DNA of 64,000 bases from Gerris lacustris (lineage: Eukaryota; Arthropoda; Insecta; Hemiptera; Gerridae), in contig OX578286.1 in the NCBI GenBank assembly GCA_951217055.1, positions 30,634,720 to 30,698,719 of the forward strand. The letters run 5' to 3'. Shown here one piece after another: positions 34,401 through 46,650 of the stretch. Made by a program: the position numbers and the translations under genes. Positions within the stretch are counted from its first letter, which is position 1; each line of letters starts with the position of its first letter. The notes beneath the pieces were generated by a model. It searched no databases and had not been told where the DNA came from. It worked only from the letters and a program-made list of their open reading frames with translations.

Positions 34401-35124
34401 GGTTTCCAGGGCCCCTATTAAAGAACTCGGTTGTCAGAGGCCTCGGTTTTGCAGTATTTCATTTATTCATGGCTTCTAACATACGAATTCGTTACTGAAA
34501 AGCTTGGAAAGTGAAATTGAGTAGCTCAAATTTGATGTAAAACTATAGTTGGCAGTCTGTTTTCCAGTATTTTTGTGAGTCATACCCGCTTTACTATAAA
34601 TGTATTAACTGCAACTAAGCAACTAGGTACCCTTTTTATATTATTGGTTAGGACGAACGATTTAAAAAAAACAGTTATGGATAGTGTTTTAACAAAGTTT
34701 ATAGTAACCGTAAGTGATTTTAGTAACGGGAACTAAATTTGCAGTCATTTATGTGTTGTAACTATAAAGATAGTCGGAGGAGCTAATGTTCTAGTCACCA
34801 TACCTAAGTTTAGTTTCCGTAACAGTAAAAACGATACCCGTAACTTCATGAACCACTTCCGAGCATGCGCAGTTTCATTTTACGACACCATGCTGGCCAG
34901 AGACAACTAGAATTATTGTCCGTCAGTTGTCAGTTCCTTGCCTGCCTCCGTACCGTGAACTAGGGGTGGTTGTTTCTAGTGTATCTTGTACACAGTACTA
35001 CCAGGTACAGGTACCTAGGTACTGAAATAATGTTAGTTTTAATTATATGTAATTAATTATTGTGTTAATTTAATTATTATTTATTATGTTATCTAATTAT
35101 AATGTTATTTTTTTTCTTTTATAA

Positions 35125-35465
35125 ACGAGTATATAAAATTACTTTTAGTAATTTTAATGCAGTCACCATGTATTATTTAGTTATAATTTTATTCAGTAAT
35201 TTTATACAGTAATTAATTTAAAGTAATAATGAATAATTTCTTAATGATTTCAATTGTTCAATACTTTTATTTTTATAATAATTTTAAGTAATACTTTTAA
35301 AATTATATTGTAATTACTTTTTGTAGTAGTTAAATGTTTACTTTTCTTTTATATATTTTTAATAAATAAGCTTAAACAATTTGTATTATAAAACTGTGTC
35401 CAGGCTAAATTATATTATCCTTAAACATTTAACATCATTAATTTGTAGCATATTCTAAAACTATT

Positions 35466-35497
<32 letters not shown>

Positions 35498-35850
35498 TAC
35501 TTCGCTGAAATAACAAATATTAATAAGTAATTATATTTTTCTTTTTTTTTCTTTTATGCATATATAAAAAATATACAGTCATTTTAATGTAGTCATTATA
35601 TATTATTTTGTAATAATTTTATTTAGTTATTTTATACAGTAATTACTTTTAAAGTAATAATTACTATTTTTTTAATAATTTTAATTAATAATTTTAAAGT
35701 AATACTTTCAAAATAATAAATATAGTAATTACTTTTATATTGTAATTAAGTATAATGTATATTTTTCTTGTATATATTTTATAATAAACATGTTATACAC
35801 TAAAACGGTGTCCAGGCTAAATTATTCTACCCTTAATTATTTTGCATCAT
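35125..35850. repeat. Direct duplication, ~412-430 bp offset
   Basis: The block with ttttaatgcagtcaccatgt and tttatacagtaattaattta (35150-35220), ending tgtccaggctaaattatatt (35397), repeats with divergence at 35580-35650 and 35808 (tgtccaggctaaattattct). An A-run at 35478-35496 lies between. Confidence 0.75.
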
Positions 35851-36060
35851 TTGTCTTTTATTGCAACGTTTTATAAATTTTCTTTACTTTACTGACTTGT
35901 TTCAATACAATAGTTTGAACTTTTAAGTAAGTTCGATGTCATGCTTTATGCTTTGAATACTTAGTCAGTAAAGCAATGAAATAAAGAGTCACATTCAATA
36001 AGTAAGTATGAATTCAGGGTATACTAGTAGTAGTATAGTTCCCTGTAAATGTCATGGTAG

Positions 36061-36389
36061 CTATCCATGGTGGGACCTATAGTAGTATGCACCCTCCGAT
36101 TGAAAAATAGATGATTGTTTATACTGTTGAGTGTCTCAGGTTATGCAATTTATTAAAAGCAAACAAAGTTATAAATTTAAAAAAGATTATTATTGGTAGC
36201 AATCTAAAATGCTTCCAATAAATTCTAAATATTTTGCTCTCAATAAATTGCTTGGCCTAAAATACTTAACTGTATAAATAATAATATATTTTGTAATCGG
36301 AGAGGGCGTACTACTACAGGTCCCACCATGGATAGTTCCCTTAACTACTCTTTTGGTTCCTGCAACTATGCAGGAGCCAAAAGAGTAGT
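36061..36389. repeat. Inverted repeat with adjoining hairpin
   Basis: ctatccatggtgggacctat (36061) pairs with aggtcccaccatggatag (36318-36335) through about 40-bp arms. Next to the right arm, actactcttttggttcctgca and tgcaggagccaaaagagtagt (36344-36389) make a 21-bp stem with one mismatch and a 4-nt loop. Likely a small insertion within the 4.6 kb element. The 105-codon minus frame here crosses both structures and is not credible. Confidence 0.8.
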
Positions 36390-36957
36390 AGAGGGGAATA
36401 TAATTATTGTTGAGGATGACAAACGTTATGTTTGGTGTGACTATATACATAATTGGGGGAATTACATTTATTGTTGGAGTCATTATGTTATACAGTAGCG
36501 GCAACAAATTTTGGAGTTACAGCAACTGTTAAATAGGCACAGCAACTATTGTTATAGTTGAGCAAACTAATTAATGTAGCTAGCGTAAAATATATATTGT
36601 TGGGGTCATTAATTACACAGCAGCGCTAACAAATTTTGTAGTTACAGCAACTATAATTTATGTTCTGGCAAAAAAAGTGTAATCGCAGTAACTATAAAAA
36701 TAATTGCCGTGACTATACAGACTGTTGACGGCAACTAAAAACATTGTTGCAGCGAATACAGATTTTTTTCATTTAATAACAGTTACAAACTTTCTTGGTT
36801 ACCGCTACAATACAAATTACAATTACAGCTACTAAAAGTCTATTGTTAACGGTCTACTAAACTCGACTTGTTATCGCAACGAACTTCTGGTGGTCCCGGC
36901 CGCAACAATATTTTTGGTCAGCGGCTACCCAAAAATCGCCTCTTTTTTTTCTCAGTG

Positions 36958-37720
36958 TACTATTCTGCACTATTTTTTACTGAACTGTTTCTAACTCCTT
37001 GCGGTGTTTTAACTGAACTATTTCCTACTATTCTGCACTATTTTTTACTGAACTGTTTCCTACTCTTTGCAGTGTTTAAACTGAACTATTTCCTACTATT
37101 CTGCACTATTGTTAACTGAACTGTTTCTAACTCCTTGCGGTGTTTAAACTGAACTATTTCCTACAAATCTGCACTATTATTAACTGAAATATTTTCTACT
37201 ATTCTGCACTATTTTTTACTGAACTGTTTCCTACTCTTTGCAGTGTTTAAACTGAACTATTTCCTACTATTCTGCACTATTATTAACTGAACTGTTTCTA
37301 ACTCCTTGCGGTGTTTAAACTGAACTATTTCCTACAAATCTGCACTATTATTAACTGAACTGTTTCTAACTCCTTGCGGTGTTTAAACTGAACTATTTCC
37401 TACAAATCTGCACTATTATTAACTGAAATATTTCCTACTATTCTGCACTATTATTAACTGAACTGTTTCCTACTCTTTGCGGTGTTTAAACTGAACTATT
37501 TCCTACAAATCTGCACTATTATTAACTGAACTGTTTCTAACTCCTTGCGGTGTTTAAACTGAACTATTTCCTACAAATCTGCACTATTATTAACTGAAAT
37601 ATTTCCTACTATTCTGCACTATTATTAACTGAACTGTTTCCTACTCTTTGCGGTGTTTAAACTCAACTATTTCCTACAAATCAGCACTATTATTTACTTA
37701 ACTATTTCCTACTATATTAT
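36958..37720. repeat. Minisatellite, right part
   Basis: Continues the array at 31106-32333 with the same units (ctgaactatttcctactatt; ctaactccttgcggtgttta; cctacaaatctgcactatta). Units at 37330-37720 are the most regular, in alternating composite pairs. The 83-codon frame at 36868 bridges the transposon end and the array and is spurious. Confidence 0.93.
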
Positions 37721-38126
37721 TTAAAAAGAACAATGCACTACAAAATTTCTTTTTTAAAACTATCTCAAGATTGTAACTATTAGCCTGATTTAATTTACAA
37801 TGTGCCGTCCATACATCATTGTACAGTTATTATTTTATTCACATTGCTTCTCATCTATAATTCAAGGTAGCAATTACCTTGCCAGACAAATTTATATCGT
37901 CTGTTGATTGTCAACCCTTTTATTTATCTATTTTTTTTTTCTTTATTACTTGTACATTTAGTACGGCTATAAAACATTATAGAAGCTATTGTCTTTTAAT
38001 AATCTTCGTACTCTATGCTAAAAAACAATCTCCCAACCCCGCTCTTCTTCAATGCCACCCAACTCATAAGTAATATATCAGGTACATTTCTTTTTTTAAA
38101 ATGAATAGACCAAATATAAGAACAAA

Positions 38127-38129
<3 letters not shown>
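37721..38129. other. AT-rich stretch, nothing recognised
   Basis: A 64-codon frame at 37879-38073 has no recognisable motif. No shared repeats. Confidence 0.4.

Positions 38130-38130
<1 letters not shown>

Positions 38131-38196
<66 letters not shown>
38131..38196. repeat. (AT)n microsatellite
   Basis: About 66 bp of uninterrupted AT repeat. Confidence 0.96.
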
Positions 38197-38200
<4 letters not shown>

Positions 38201-38447
38201 TTATTTATAATTTTTGATCAAACGTCCATCCAAATTCAAAGAATGCAACCTTGTGTACTCTACTTTTAGATGTTATAATATTTATTTTTATTATACTTAC
38301 GATAATTTACTGTTTATTATTTTTAATTTTATTATTTATAATTAATTTAAATAAGTTTTTTTTCTAAATCTCATAAACCATTTAAGATATTTTTTTTTTT
38401 TTTTAAGTATACATACATTTAAATACATATACACATAATTATATATG

Positions 38448-38562
<115 letters not shown>

Positions 38563-38607
38563 TTGTATCTATGTACTTATATATCTATACATGTATATAT
38601 GTATATA

Positions 38608-39281
38608 CAGTCTACTCCCGATAAACTGAAATCTTGGGGGCCTCAAGAAAAATTCAAATTAACGAGAGTTTTTAATTACCGGGTGTTTTATCGAGAGGAG
38701 ACAAGGGAAAATTTAAAATTAACGAGAGTTGAGAAAACGTACATTGTACTATACTTACATACATATACAACATATGTACAGTACAATAAGATATATGTTG
38801 ATATTTCATCCCTTATTTGGGAAATCTTGATTTGGTCAGATGCCTTAGCAATCATGGTCATGGATGTTAAAATAGTGATGCTCGGCCGCTGCTCCCCATT
38901 GTCTATGCTCTCTAATACCAAGGACACAACTTCATTCCGGTACGGTCCTGAAATTTTGGATGAATCCCTGATCTAATGGCTGTAACTTCGTAGTTGTGTT
39001 TGGTGGGAAAAAGAGCAGTTTAACATTGGTGAGAGGGGTAGGGTTGTTATGGACTGTACTTTTTGTCCATGAAAACCAAAATACTGTGTTCTTTCCTTTT
39101 CATATCTAAATCACGGTCGCTCAACCCACTTCCCTTCAAATTAACGGAAGGGCTCACATCTTACCTTCAATTTATAGCGTGTTTTCGAGGAAAAGATCTC
39201 CGTTCCGACTTCAAATTACCGAGTGTATCTAAATACACAGGTGTTTTTCAATTTACCAAGAGAATCTCAAGGGACACTCTG
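38608..39281. mobile_element. pogo/Tigger-like relic (low certainty)
   Basis: Left end cagtctactcccgataaact then ggggcctcaag; right end, reverse-complemented, starts cagagtgtcccttgagattc. TA lies outside both ends. Subterminal words (caaattaacgagag, ttaccgggtgttttatcgag; caaattaccgagtgt, caatttaccaagag) resemble the repeated 'aaattaacgag' words found inside the ends of pogo/Tigger-like elements. Any transposase part is unrecognisable: the 138-codon plus and 79-codon minus frames over 38560-38976 show no DDE motif. TIR similarity between the ends is weak. Confidence 0.4.
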
Positions 39282-39289
39282 TATGTGTA

Positions 39290-39574
39290 TTAATGTTTAT
39301 ATGTATTAGTATGAATGTTTATTTTTATATAAGATGTAAATTTTTTTCGGTCCATTTAAGAGTTATGCATTGTTTAATTCATGTTGAGAAAGGAGACAGA
39401 TTTTGTTAAGGATTTTATAAAAACGTTCTATTTAAACAACAAATAAATTCACTTCGATCGTTGACAATCGACTCCGCAAATTCGTCTGACAAATCTTGTA
39501 TTTTTCCTTTGCACTTGTTCAAGTATTTATTTCTTTATTAAAATGCTTCAAAGAAATATCCCTAAATCGGAACA
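39290..39574 (-). other. Probable 3' LTR start of the BEL/Pao remnant
   Basis: Minus-strand sequence right after the polypurine tract begins TGTTCCGATTTAGGGATA and soon has aataaagaaataaatac, a polyadenylation-type signal. The LTR end (expected CA) and the second LTR were not found, so the extent is a guess; the left limit is set by the neighbouring relic. Confidence 0.45.
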
Positions 39575-40012
39575 TTCTCCCCCGGGAACACCTGGCGTTT
39601 ACTCCAGGTTTCTTCACGTCTTCAAATTTCAAATTAAATCAAAATTCTTCAAAGAAAAATAATAAACAACAAAACAAAATAATTAGTTTCCCTCTAGTTC
39701 TTGGTAATTGTTTGATTCTAGAGGGTAAATTTTCTGTACTGGACGTGTCCAGAGGCTGTTCTCAGCTGGACTAAGTGAACCTCTCCTTCATCAACCTTAA
39801 CAGTTCTCATTTCTTTTCTTTTGTTCTGTAATTTAAGCTGTCCGAGGTACTCGGTTCGGAACCTCCGTTTTAGTGAGTCGCTTACAGTTTGTCGATATTT
39901 AATTTATTTGTCTAAACTACTCGCGTCAATCACGTCAATATCAGCGGTCCCATCTGGTTGTATATCTTGCATACATTTTTTAGGAGTTAATGGTTCAATT
40001 TCGGACTAAATA
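39575..40012 (-). pseudogene. BEL/Pao-type polyprotein C-terminus (DUF5641-like) with PPT
   Basis: Minus-strand translation from about 40009 gives ADIDVIDASSLDK, a stop, then IKYRQTVSDSLKRRFRTEYL and GQLKLQNKRK, matching the end of BEL/Pao-type Pol (the DUF5641 domain after integrase). It then reads VKVDEGEV and jumps to VQLRTASGHVQ: about 30 residues that normally separate these (the WPLxRV..PGKDG part) are missing, so there is an internal deletion, plus at least two stops. Downstream on the minus strand, gggggagaa (39575-39583) is a good polypurine tract directly before TGTTCC, where a 3' LTR would start. The copy is dead. Confidence 0.75.
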
Positions 40013-40095
40013 GTACCAACCACAAGTTTTATTGTATTGTATTTAATGTTTATTTTATTATATAGAGTGCATACCTAAATTCTTTTCCAATTATC

Positions 40096-40098
<3 letters not shown>

Positions 40099-40161
<63 letters not shown>
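40099..40161. repeat. (AT)n microsatellite
   Basis: About 63 bp of TA repeat. Confidence 0.96.
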
Positions 40162-40164
<3 letters not shown>

Positions 40165-40312
40165 CGTATATTTTTTTTTGTTATTTTTGTATATTAGCTT
40201 ATCAACTATAGTTATTATTTTTACAGTTATTAGTACTCATTAAAATTTAAACCTTTCAATGTCATGTACTCAAAAAAACAAAGGTAATTCATGTGATGTT
40301 TTTTATATGTAT

Positions 40313-40473
<161 letters not shown>

Positions 40474-40979
40474 TAAATGTCTTAATAAACATTTTAAATT
40501 AAATATAATTAAAACAGACAGACAGACCCACACACGCAAATATATATATTCAATTTATATAACAATCTATAGTCTCATCATAAGACAAAAGGAAATACAT
40601 ATATATATATATATATATAAATATAATAGCTTGAGCCAAAAATCCAGAAAAAAAATACTAACCCCTTTTGTCGAGGCATTTAGCCAATTAGCCGAAAAAA
40701 AAATAGCCTATTAATAAGAATATAAGGCTAAAGGTGGTGTGTCCGATGTAGATGCCTGGGAATTACAATAAGAATTCTTGGATAGACAAGGGCCTTAGTT
40801 TATTAGATGTTGGCATGTCCGGATAGATCTGTGAGAATTAAAACAATTCTTAAATCTTGTCTGGTCAACGTTTTTTATTTTTATTGTTAAACAACAATAG
40901 TTTATATGGTTGTTATCGGCGATTAAAAGTTTAAATGTGTTTCTTGAACATTACTTGGTGGGTTTATATGTAATATACT

Positions 40980-42410
40980 AGGTGGATACCCGTGCTTCGC
41001 TACTGAGTGTTTAATTTGATAAGATTATAAACTACCATCAAGAAATATTTAAATTATTTTACTATGTGACCATACCTAGATTCTATCCCTCCCACTTATA
41101 CCCCCTCCTCTTTGATAAGATGATTTACAAATATCCCAAATTTATCTCCCTCCTAAATGTAAATATGACAAAACTGTACAGAAAAATAATTACTGTGCGC
41201 TTAAAGAGCTTTTTAACGATATGCATCATGAAGGGTATTCATTACTTTGACCCCGTATTCATTACTTGTACTTAGTGCCCCTTTGTATCAAAATTTAAAT
41301 ATCGAAAATTAATATAGAAAGTGACCTCCCCTTTGCTTTGAAGGAATAATGTGTAAATATTCATCAAATTGGGATAAAAATGTAGATTTCTATAAAAGAC
41401 ATATCCAAAGACACTGTTTCTTTTATATATATTTTTACATTTTACCCCCTCCTAAATGAAAATAGGACATACCTGTACATAACAACTATTAATGTACTCT
41501 TAAAGAGCTTTTCAACGATATGCATCATGAAGGGTATTCATTCCTTTGATCCCGTCATTACTTGTACCCCGTACCCCTGTGTACCAAAATTTAAATTTCA
41601 AAAATTCATGTAGTCAGAGATTTTCTCCTTGCTTTGAAGGTCAATTGTGTAAATTTTCATCGAAATCGGACTAAAACTGTAAATTTTTATACAGAGCATA
41701 CACACATACGTTGACTTTTATATATAAATGGCCGCCATTTTGAATCAAGATGGCGGATATTAAAAATATTTCTTAGCGAGCACCTAGGAGGTAAGAGGAA
41801 CAGACCTACGAAATTTCATGGTCATAGAGGTTCAGTGGTTTCAGAGATATAGTATATTATCATATGGTGTACTTGTGATGGTTTATTTTAGTGATTAAAA
41901 GTTTAAATGTGTTTCTTGAATATTACTTGTTGGGTTTATATGTTGTATATATGTAATCATTTGGTGTACTTGTGATGGTTAATTTTAGTGACTAAATTTT
42001 TAAATGTGTTAGTGTTTGGCGAAATCGAGAAATCAATTTTCGCTTGAAATTTGGGAGTACTACCCCCCAAAAACTCTGAAACCCCGTAAAAATATTATTT
42101 TTCGAAAACTGTAAAGACGATTTTGATTAAAAATGTCTAATATGTATTCCATTTCAATACAAATCTAACGATATAAGCCGTTTTCCAGGGAAAAATCTAT
42201 TTCCTGAGCAAAGCGTTAAACGCGGACGGAGAGAGGCCGGGTTCGTTTCCCTGCCCAGGAGAAGTTATTTCTATGATACATTTTGATTAAATGTTCAATA
42301 ATAATTAAATGTACCTACGTAAACTCGAAAACTAATAAATTGAAAACACTGGGCTAAGTAATTACAAGCTCGTATATGAGGAAGTTTGTGTTGTCTCGAA
42401 CCGATTTTTT
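40980..42410 (+). repeat. F1 dispersed repeat, copy 4, with internal duplication
   Basis: Starts with gatacccgtgcttcgctact, the end also seen inverted at 5085-5115. The block ttaaagagctttttaacgat / aaagagcttttcaacgatat then gcatcatgaagggtattcat occurs twice (about 41197 and 41500), a direct internal repeat of roughly 300 bp. The box B module lies at 42225-42265 (gccgggttcgtttccctgcc, one change from consensus). It ends near ttgaaaacactgggctaagt. Inside at 41720-41760, gccgccattttgaatcaaga then tggcgg is a short inverted word. Confidence 0.8.
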
Positions 42411-42839
42411 TATTATCTAAATTATTTATTTTTTATTGGTATTAGATTTATATTCAGTGTTACTGTTTTTTGAACCGATTTATTTAGTTAGTAAACAGAA
42501 AATCTATATATGTAGTATTGCATCAGTTTTTTGTGTCTCCCCCCTCCTTTCTGATAAGCTTTTTTTTCGCATGAAACAAAACCTCTGATAATTTCCACTT
42601 CACTATTCTTAAACAATATATGTATATATATATTTTTTTTTTGCTCTAAAAATAAGATATTTTTGTAAAAATAGATCTGATCTCACTAATACTTATTATA
42701 TAATTGGAACGAAAATGCAAGAAAGGAATTCGTCTTCAGTGTTTATTTATCGTTTGAACTTACGAGTATAGAAAGAATTTATATTGAATAAACAAATGCT
42801 TTTAAAATTACACATGTTAAATAGGTTTGATATCATGGA

Positions 42840-43600
42840 AGTAGGAAAATAGATGAGAAACAGTACATTACGCGTCTAGTGCGGAAAGGTAGCATTTTGC
42901 GTGCGAGTGTGGAGTTTGCACCCGAGCGATAGTGAGGGTAGTAAAACTACACGAGCAAAGCAAAATGCTGTTTTCGCACGAGTTGCGTACCGTACTTTAT
43001 CTACGATTGTTAGATTTAAATAGTAAATACAGAAAAAAATAAACTTCCTGTGTGTAAGTTCGTATTTCTCTTTAGATTCTCTTAGATGACATTAATTCAT
43101 TAGTTGTATTTTGTGCCGAATTAATTATTTCGGGAGGGGTATTATTCTCCTCATATGCGTCATAATGACATAAATCAATCTGTTTTTAACTAAAAACTCG
43201 ATATAAACAGTTACTTTAAAATTAAACAAACAGCAAATTAGTTTTGTTAAATGTAAACAAAACGCTAATCGTGACCTTATCGCGCTAATCGTGCGATAAG
43301 GTGAAGAATTCTTCTTTATTCCCTCCCTATTGCGGAAATAAAGAAGAATTATAAAATACGCATGTGCAATGAATACAACCACGAAAAGAATCACTTTCTA
43401 CGCATCTAAACAGACATAGAATGTTTATATTTCTTATCAATCGTAGATAATAGTATATTATGTTACTAGGCTGTGAAGCGAGTTTTGTCTTTACCGCGGC
43501 AATTTCATTTACTGTCGAGCGAAGCGAGACAGTAAATATTGCCAAGGTATAGAAAAAACACTTCACAGTCGTGTAGCATATGCTATTTTTTCCGAGGTAA
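42840..43600. repeat. Cluster of GC-rich hairpins
   Basis: At least four stems: agcattttgc/gcaaaatgct (42890-42970); gaccttatcgcgc/gcgataaggt (43272-43302); agaattcttctttatt/aataaagaagaatt (43303-43350); and ctgtgaagcgag...cacttcacag with an inner ttactgtcgagcg/gcgagacagtaa (43470-43570). The surrounding repeat shows overall inverted symmetry, consistent with a foldback element. Minus frames (79-89 codons) cross these stems and are not credible. Confidence 0.65.
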
Positions 43601-43673
43601 CAGACAATGAAAAAACATTAAATATTAATCAATAATCAATATAATAATAACAAAATAGAATAAAAATAAAATA

Positions 43674-43896
43674 AAAGCGCACTCGACTCTGAAACCAAGG
43701 TCTAAACTCCGGCTGTGAGTTCGAATCCCAGCGTGGTATGACATGTTTCACACTGATGATCTCATCGATTAGATGAGTAAAGTGGCCGGATAACCCCCGT
43801 CCTGTAATAACCGTGGCAGTTGATCGGGACTAAAACCCAAAAGAAAAAAAAGAAAAAAAATAAAAAAAATAAAAAAAATAAATTACAAATATTAGT
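43674..43896 (+). mobile_element. tRNA-derived SINE with A-rich tail
   Basis: The head has agcgcactcgactctgaaac and a perfect box B in gagttcgaatcccagcg, as in a tRNA 3' half. The body (gtttcacactgatgatctca; taaccgtggcagttgatcgg) is unlike the other tRNA-headed family here. It ends in an A-rich tail of about 55 bp (aaaagaaaaaaaagaaaaaa, aataaaaaaa repeats), as in poly(A) SINEs. A different family from the one at 15.4 and 48.6 kb. Confidence 0.75.
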
Positions 43897-43899
43897 ACA

Positions 43900-45078
43900 T
43901 ACTTAAGATTTAAAAAAAGAAACCTTAAAAAGAGGTTACACTATAAGTAAAGATAAATAAAACGCATTGACATCTAGCGAATTTTAATCGTACTAAGAAG
44001 CATTTCTACAAAGATTAACAGCGCTAAACACGGAAGTTTTGATAACTACCAGCCGGAAAGAAAAAAATTTTTTCTTTACAGGTAGGAGTATTGAAATGAT
44101 TTTTTAAGTCCGCGTAATGAAAAAATGGATTTTAGCTATGTTTTTTAGGCTCTAAAGTTGCTATTTCACAGCCTACCACGGAAAAAATATATTTCTTCCT
44201 CCATGCGGTTGAGATCCGGAAGGTTTGAGGTGATTGTTATGTGTGATAATTATGATTAGGTGGGTAATCACTATCAAATTGTGATTAGTTATATAAACTG
44301 TCTAATGGTGCATGTGTAAGCCACTGAAAGTGCAACCTGCTTATCATTTAACTGATAACACGTCTTCTGGTCAATGTCCCTCACAATCTTCAATTTCTAA
44401 CATTTAAATCGTTAAACAAAGATCTTGAATACCCCTATTATAAATATTTATTTTTAATTAAAGAATGTTGCAAATTAAATTTAGTGATTTGAAAAGCATT
44501 TGTGCAGATTGAAAGCTAGTTTAAGTTATCCCACGTGTGTGCCAATTTCAAATGCAAATGATTTATCGGTATTTATCAGGGAAAAGTTTATGCACTTGAA
44601 TAATTTATTATACTAATTTCTCGAATCAGCTTTTTAAAATCAACAATTCTAATCTAAATTACCTTTACGTACTTTGTTGTTGGGATTTGAAATTGTATTT
44701 TGTATAAGGCAATAAGATTGTTTCCAGTATCTCTTAACAATTCTACGGGATGTTGTTTTGTTAATAAAATCGAGGTCAGGAATGTTGATATCAGACAACA
44801 AATATATAATTGTTTATAGGGGAACGATTTGTTATTATACCGAAACAGGGTAAAGGCCTTCAAACTCGGGCGCCTTCGTGTAAACAAACATTTTCCCCTC
44901 TAACGTCGAAATAATCAAATAACCAAACACGATCAAACTCTGGAAAATTAGCCTGATAGAAATAAAAGTCAATATTCTTAAGTGGATCAGTATTTCTTTT
45001 AGGGTGGGTTATGGTGCTCTTGGAACTAGAACAGTAGATCATAACAACAGTAGAAACCATAAGTAGATGAGTAATGTG
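43900..45078. other. AT-rich stretch, nothing recognised
   Basis: Two minus frames (74-77 codons, 44654-45084) show no recognisable domain. No repeats shared with the window. Confidence 0.4.
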
Positions 45079-45079
45079 C

Positions 45080-46650
45080 CTCATAATGAGGTATTTAGAG
45101 GAAATGATCGAGTCGGTGGATGCACAATGTATCTGATCATGAGGTAGTTTCGAGGAAATGATCGTGTCTGTTGATGCACAATGTGCCTGATAATGAGGTA
45201 GTTAGAGGAAATGATTCTGTCTGTTGATGCACAATGTAACTGATAATGAGGTAGTTAGAGGAAATGATTCTGTCTGTTGATGCACAATGTAACTGATAAT
45301 GAGGTAGTAGTTAAAAGAAATGATTTTGTATGTTGATGCACAATGTAACTGATAATGAGGTAGTAGTTAAAGGAAATGATTTTGTCTGTTGATGCACAAT
45401 GTAACTGATTATGAGGTAGTAGTTAAAGGAAATGATTTTGTCTGTTGATGCACAATGTAACTGATAATGAGGTAGTAGTTAAAGGAAATGATTTTGTCTG
45501 TTGATGCACAATGTAACTGATAATGAGGTAGTAGTTAAAGGAAATGATTTTGTCTGTTGATGCACAATGTAACTGATAATGAGGTGGTTAGAGGAAATGA
45601 TTTTGTCTGTTGTTGCACAATTTAATTGATAATGAGGTAGTAGTTAGAGGAAATGATTTTGTCTGTTGTTGTCCAATGTAATTGATAATAAGTTAGTTAG
45701 AGGAAATGATCTTGTCTGTTGATACACAATGTGCCTGATAAAAAGTTAGTTAGAGGAAATGATCTTGTCTGTTGATGCACAATGTGCCTGATAATAAGGT
45801 AGTTAGAGGAAATGATTTTGTCTTTTGATGCACAATGTAACTGATAATGAGGAAGTTAGGGGAAATGATTTTGTCTGTTGATGCTCAATGTAACTGATAA
45901 TGAGGTAGTAGTTAGAGGAAATGATTTTGTCTGTTGATGCACAATGTAACTGATAATAAGGTAGTTAGAGGAAATGATTTTGTCTGTTGATGCTCAATGT
46001 AACTGATAATAAGGTAGTTAGAGGAAATGATTTTGTCTGTTGATGCTCAATGTAACTGATAATAAGGTAGTTAGAGGAAATGATCTTGTCTGTTGATGCA
46101 CAATGTAACTGATAATGAGTTAGTTAGAGGAAATGATTTTGTCTGTTGATGCACAATGTAACTGATAATAAGGTAGTTAGAGGAAATTATGGTGTCTGTT
46201 GATGCACAATGTAACTGATAATGAGGTAGTTAGAGGAAATGATCTTGTCTGTTGATGCACAATGTAACTGATAATAAGGTAGTTAGAGGAAATGATTTTG
46301 TCTGTTGATACACAATGTAACTGATAATAAGGTAGTTAGAGGAAATTATGGTGTCTGTTGATGCACAATGTAACTGATAATAAGGTAGTTAGAGGAAATT
46401 ATCGTGTCTGTTGATGCACAATGTAAGTGATAATGAGGAAGTTAGAGGAAATGATTTTGTCTGTTGATGCACAATGTAACTGATAATAAGGTAGTTAGAG
46501 GAAATTATCGTGTCTGTTGATGTATAGAGAAAATCATCATAACTGATGATGCACAATGTAACTGATAATGAGGTGGTTAGAGGAAATGATTTTGTCTGTT
46601 GACTGTTAATGGACAATGTAACTGATAATGAGGTTGTTAGAGGAAATTAT
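45080..46650. repeat. 53/56-bp minisatellite, ~29 units
   Basis: Unit: gataatgaggtagttagagg then aaatgattttgtctgttgat then gcacaatgtaact. The word tgcacaatgt falls at 45121, 45175, 45228, 45281 and 45337; steps are 53-54 bp, or 56 bp when the variant gtagtagttaaag (an extra gta) is present. The 56-bp variant is clustered at 45300-45570, showing local spread. A 60-bp irregular piece (tgtatagagaaaatcatcat) is at 46520-46550. Confidence 0.95.

Larger units (their letters stand above)
32334..36957. mobile_element. 4.6 kb CACTG-ended element inserted in a minisatellite
   Basis: Ends cactgagaaaaaag and ttttttttctcagtg form a ~13-bp TIR. Left flank tttccta and right flank tactattctg leave the array word cctactattctg intact if the duplicated target is TA. 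Subterminal regions are packed with variants of gttgccgcaac / gttacagcaacta on both sides, typical of transposase-binding subterminal repeats. CACTG ends with 2-3 bp duplications are seen in the CMC (CACTA/Mirage/Chapaev) group; this assignment is an inference. No transposase frame is visible (longest frames 69-110 codons), so it is a large non-autonomous element. It contains a 390-bp and a ~412-bp direct duplication and an inner palindrome. Confidence 0.82.
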
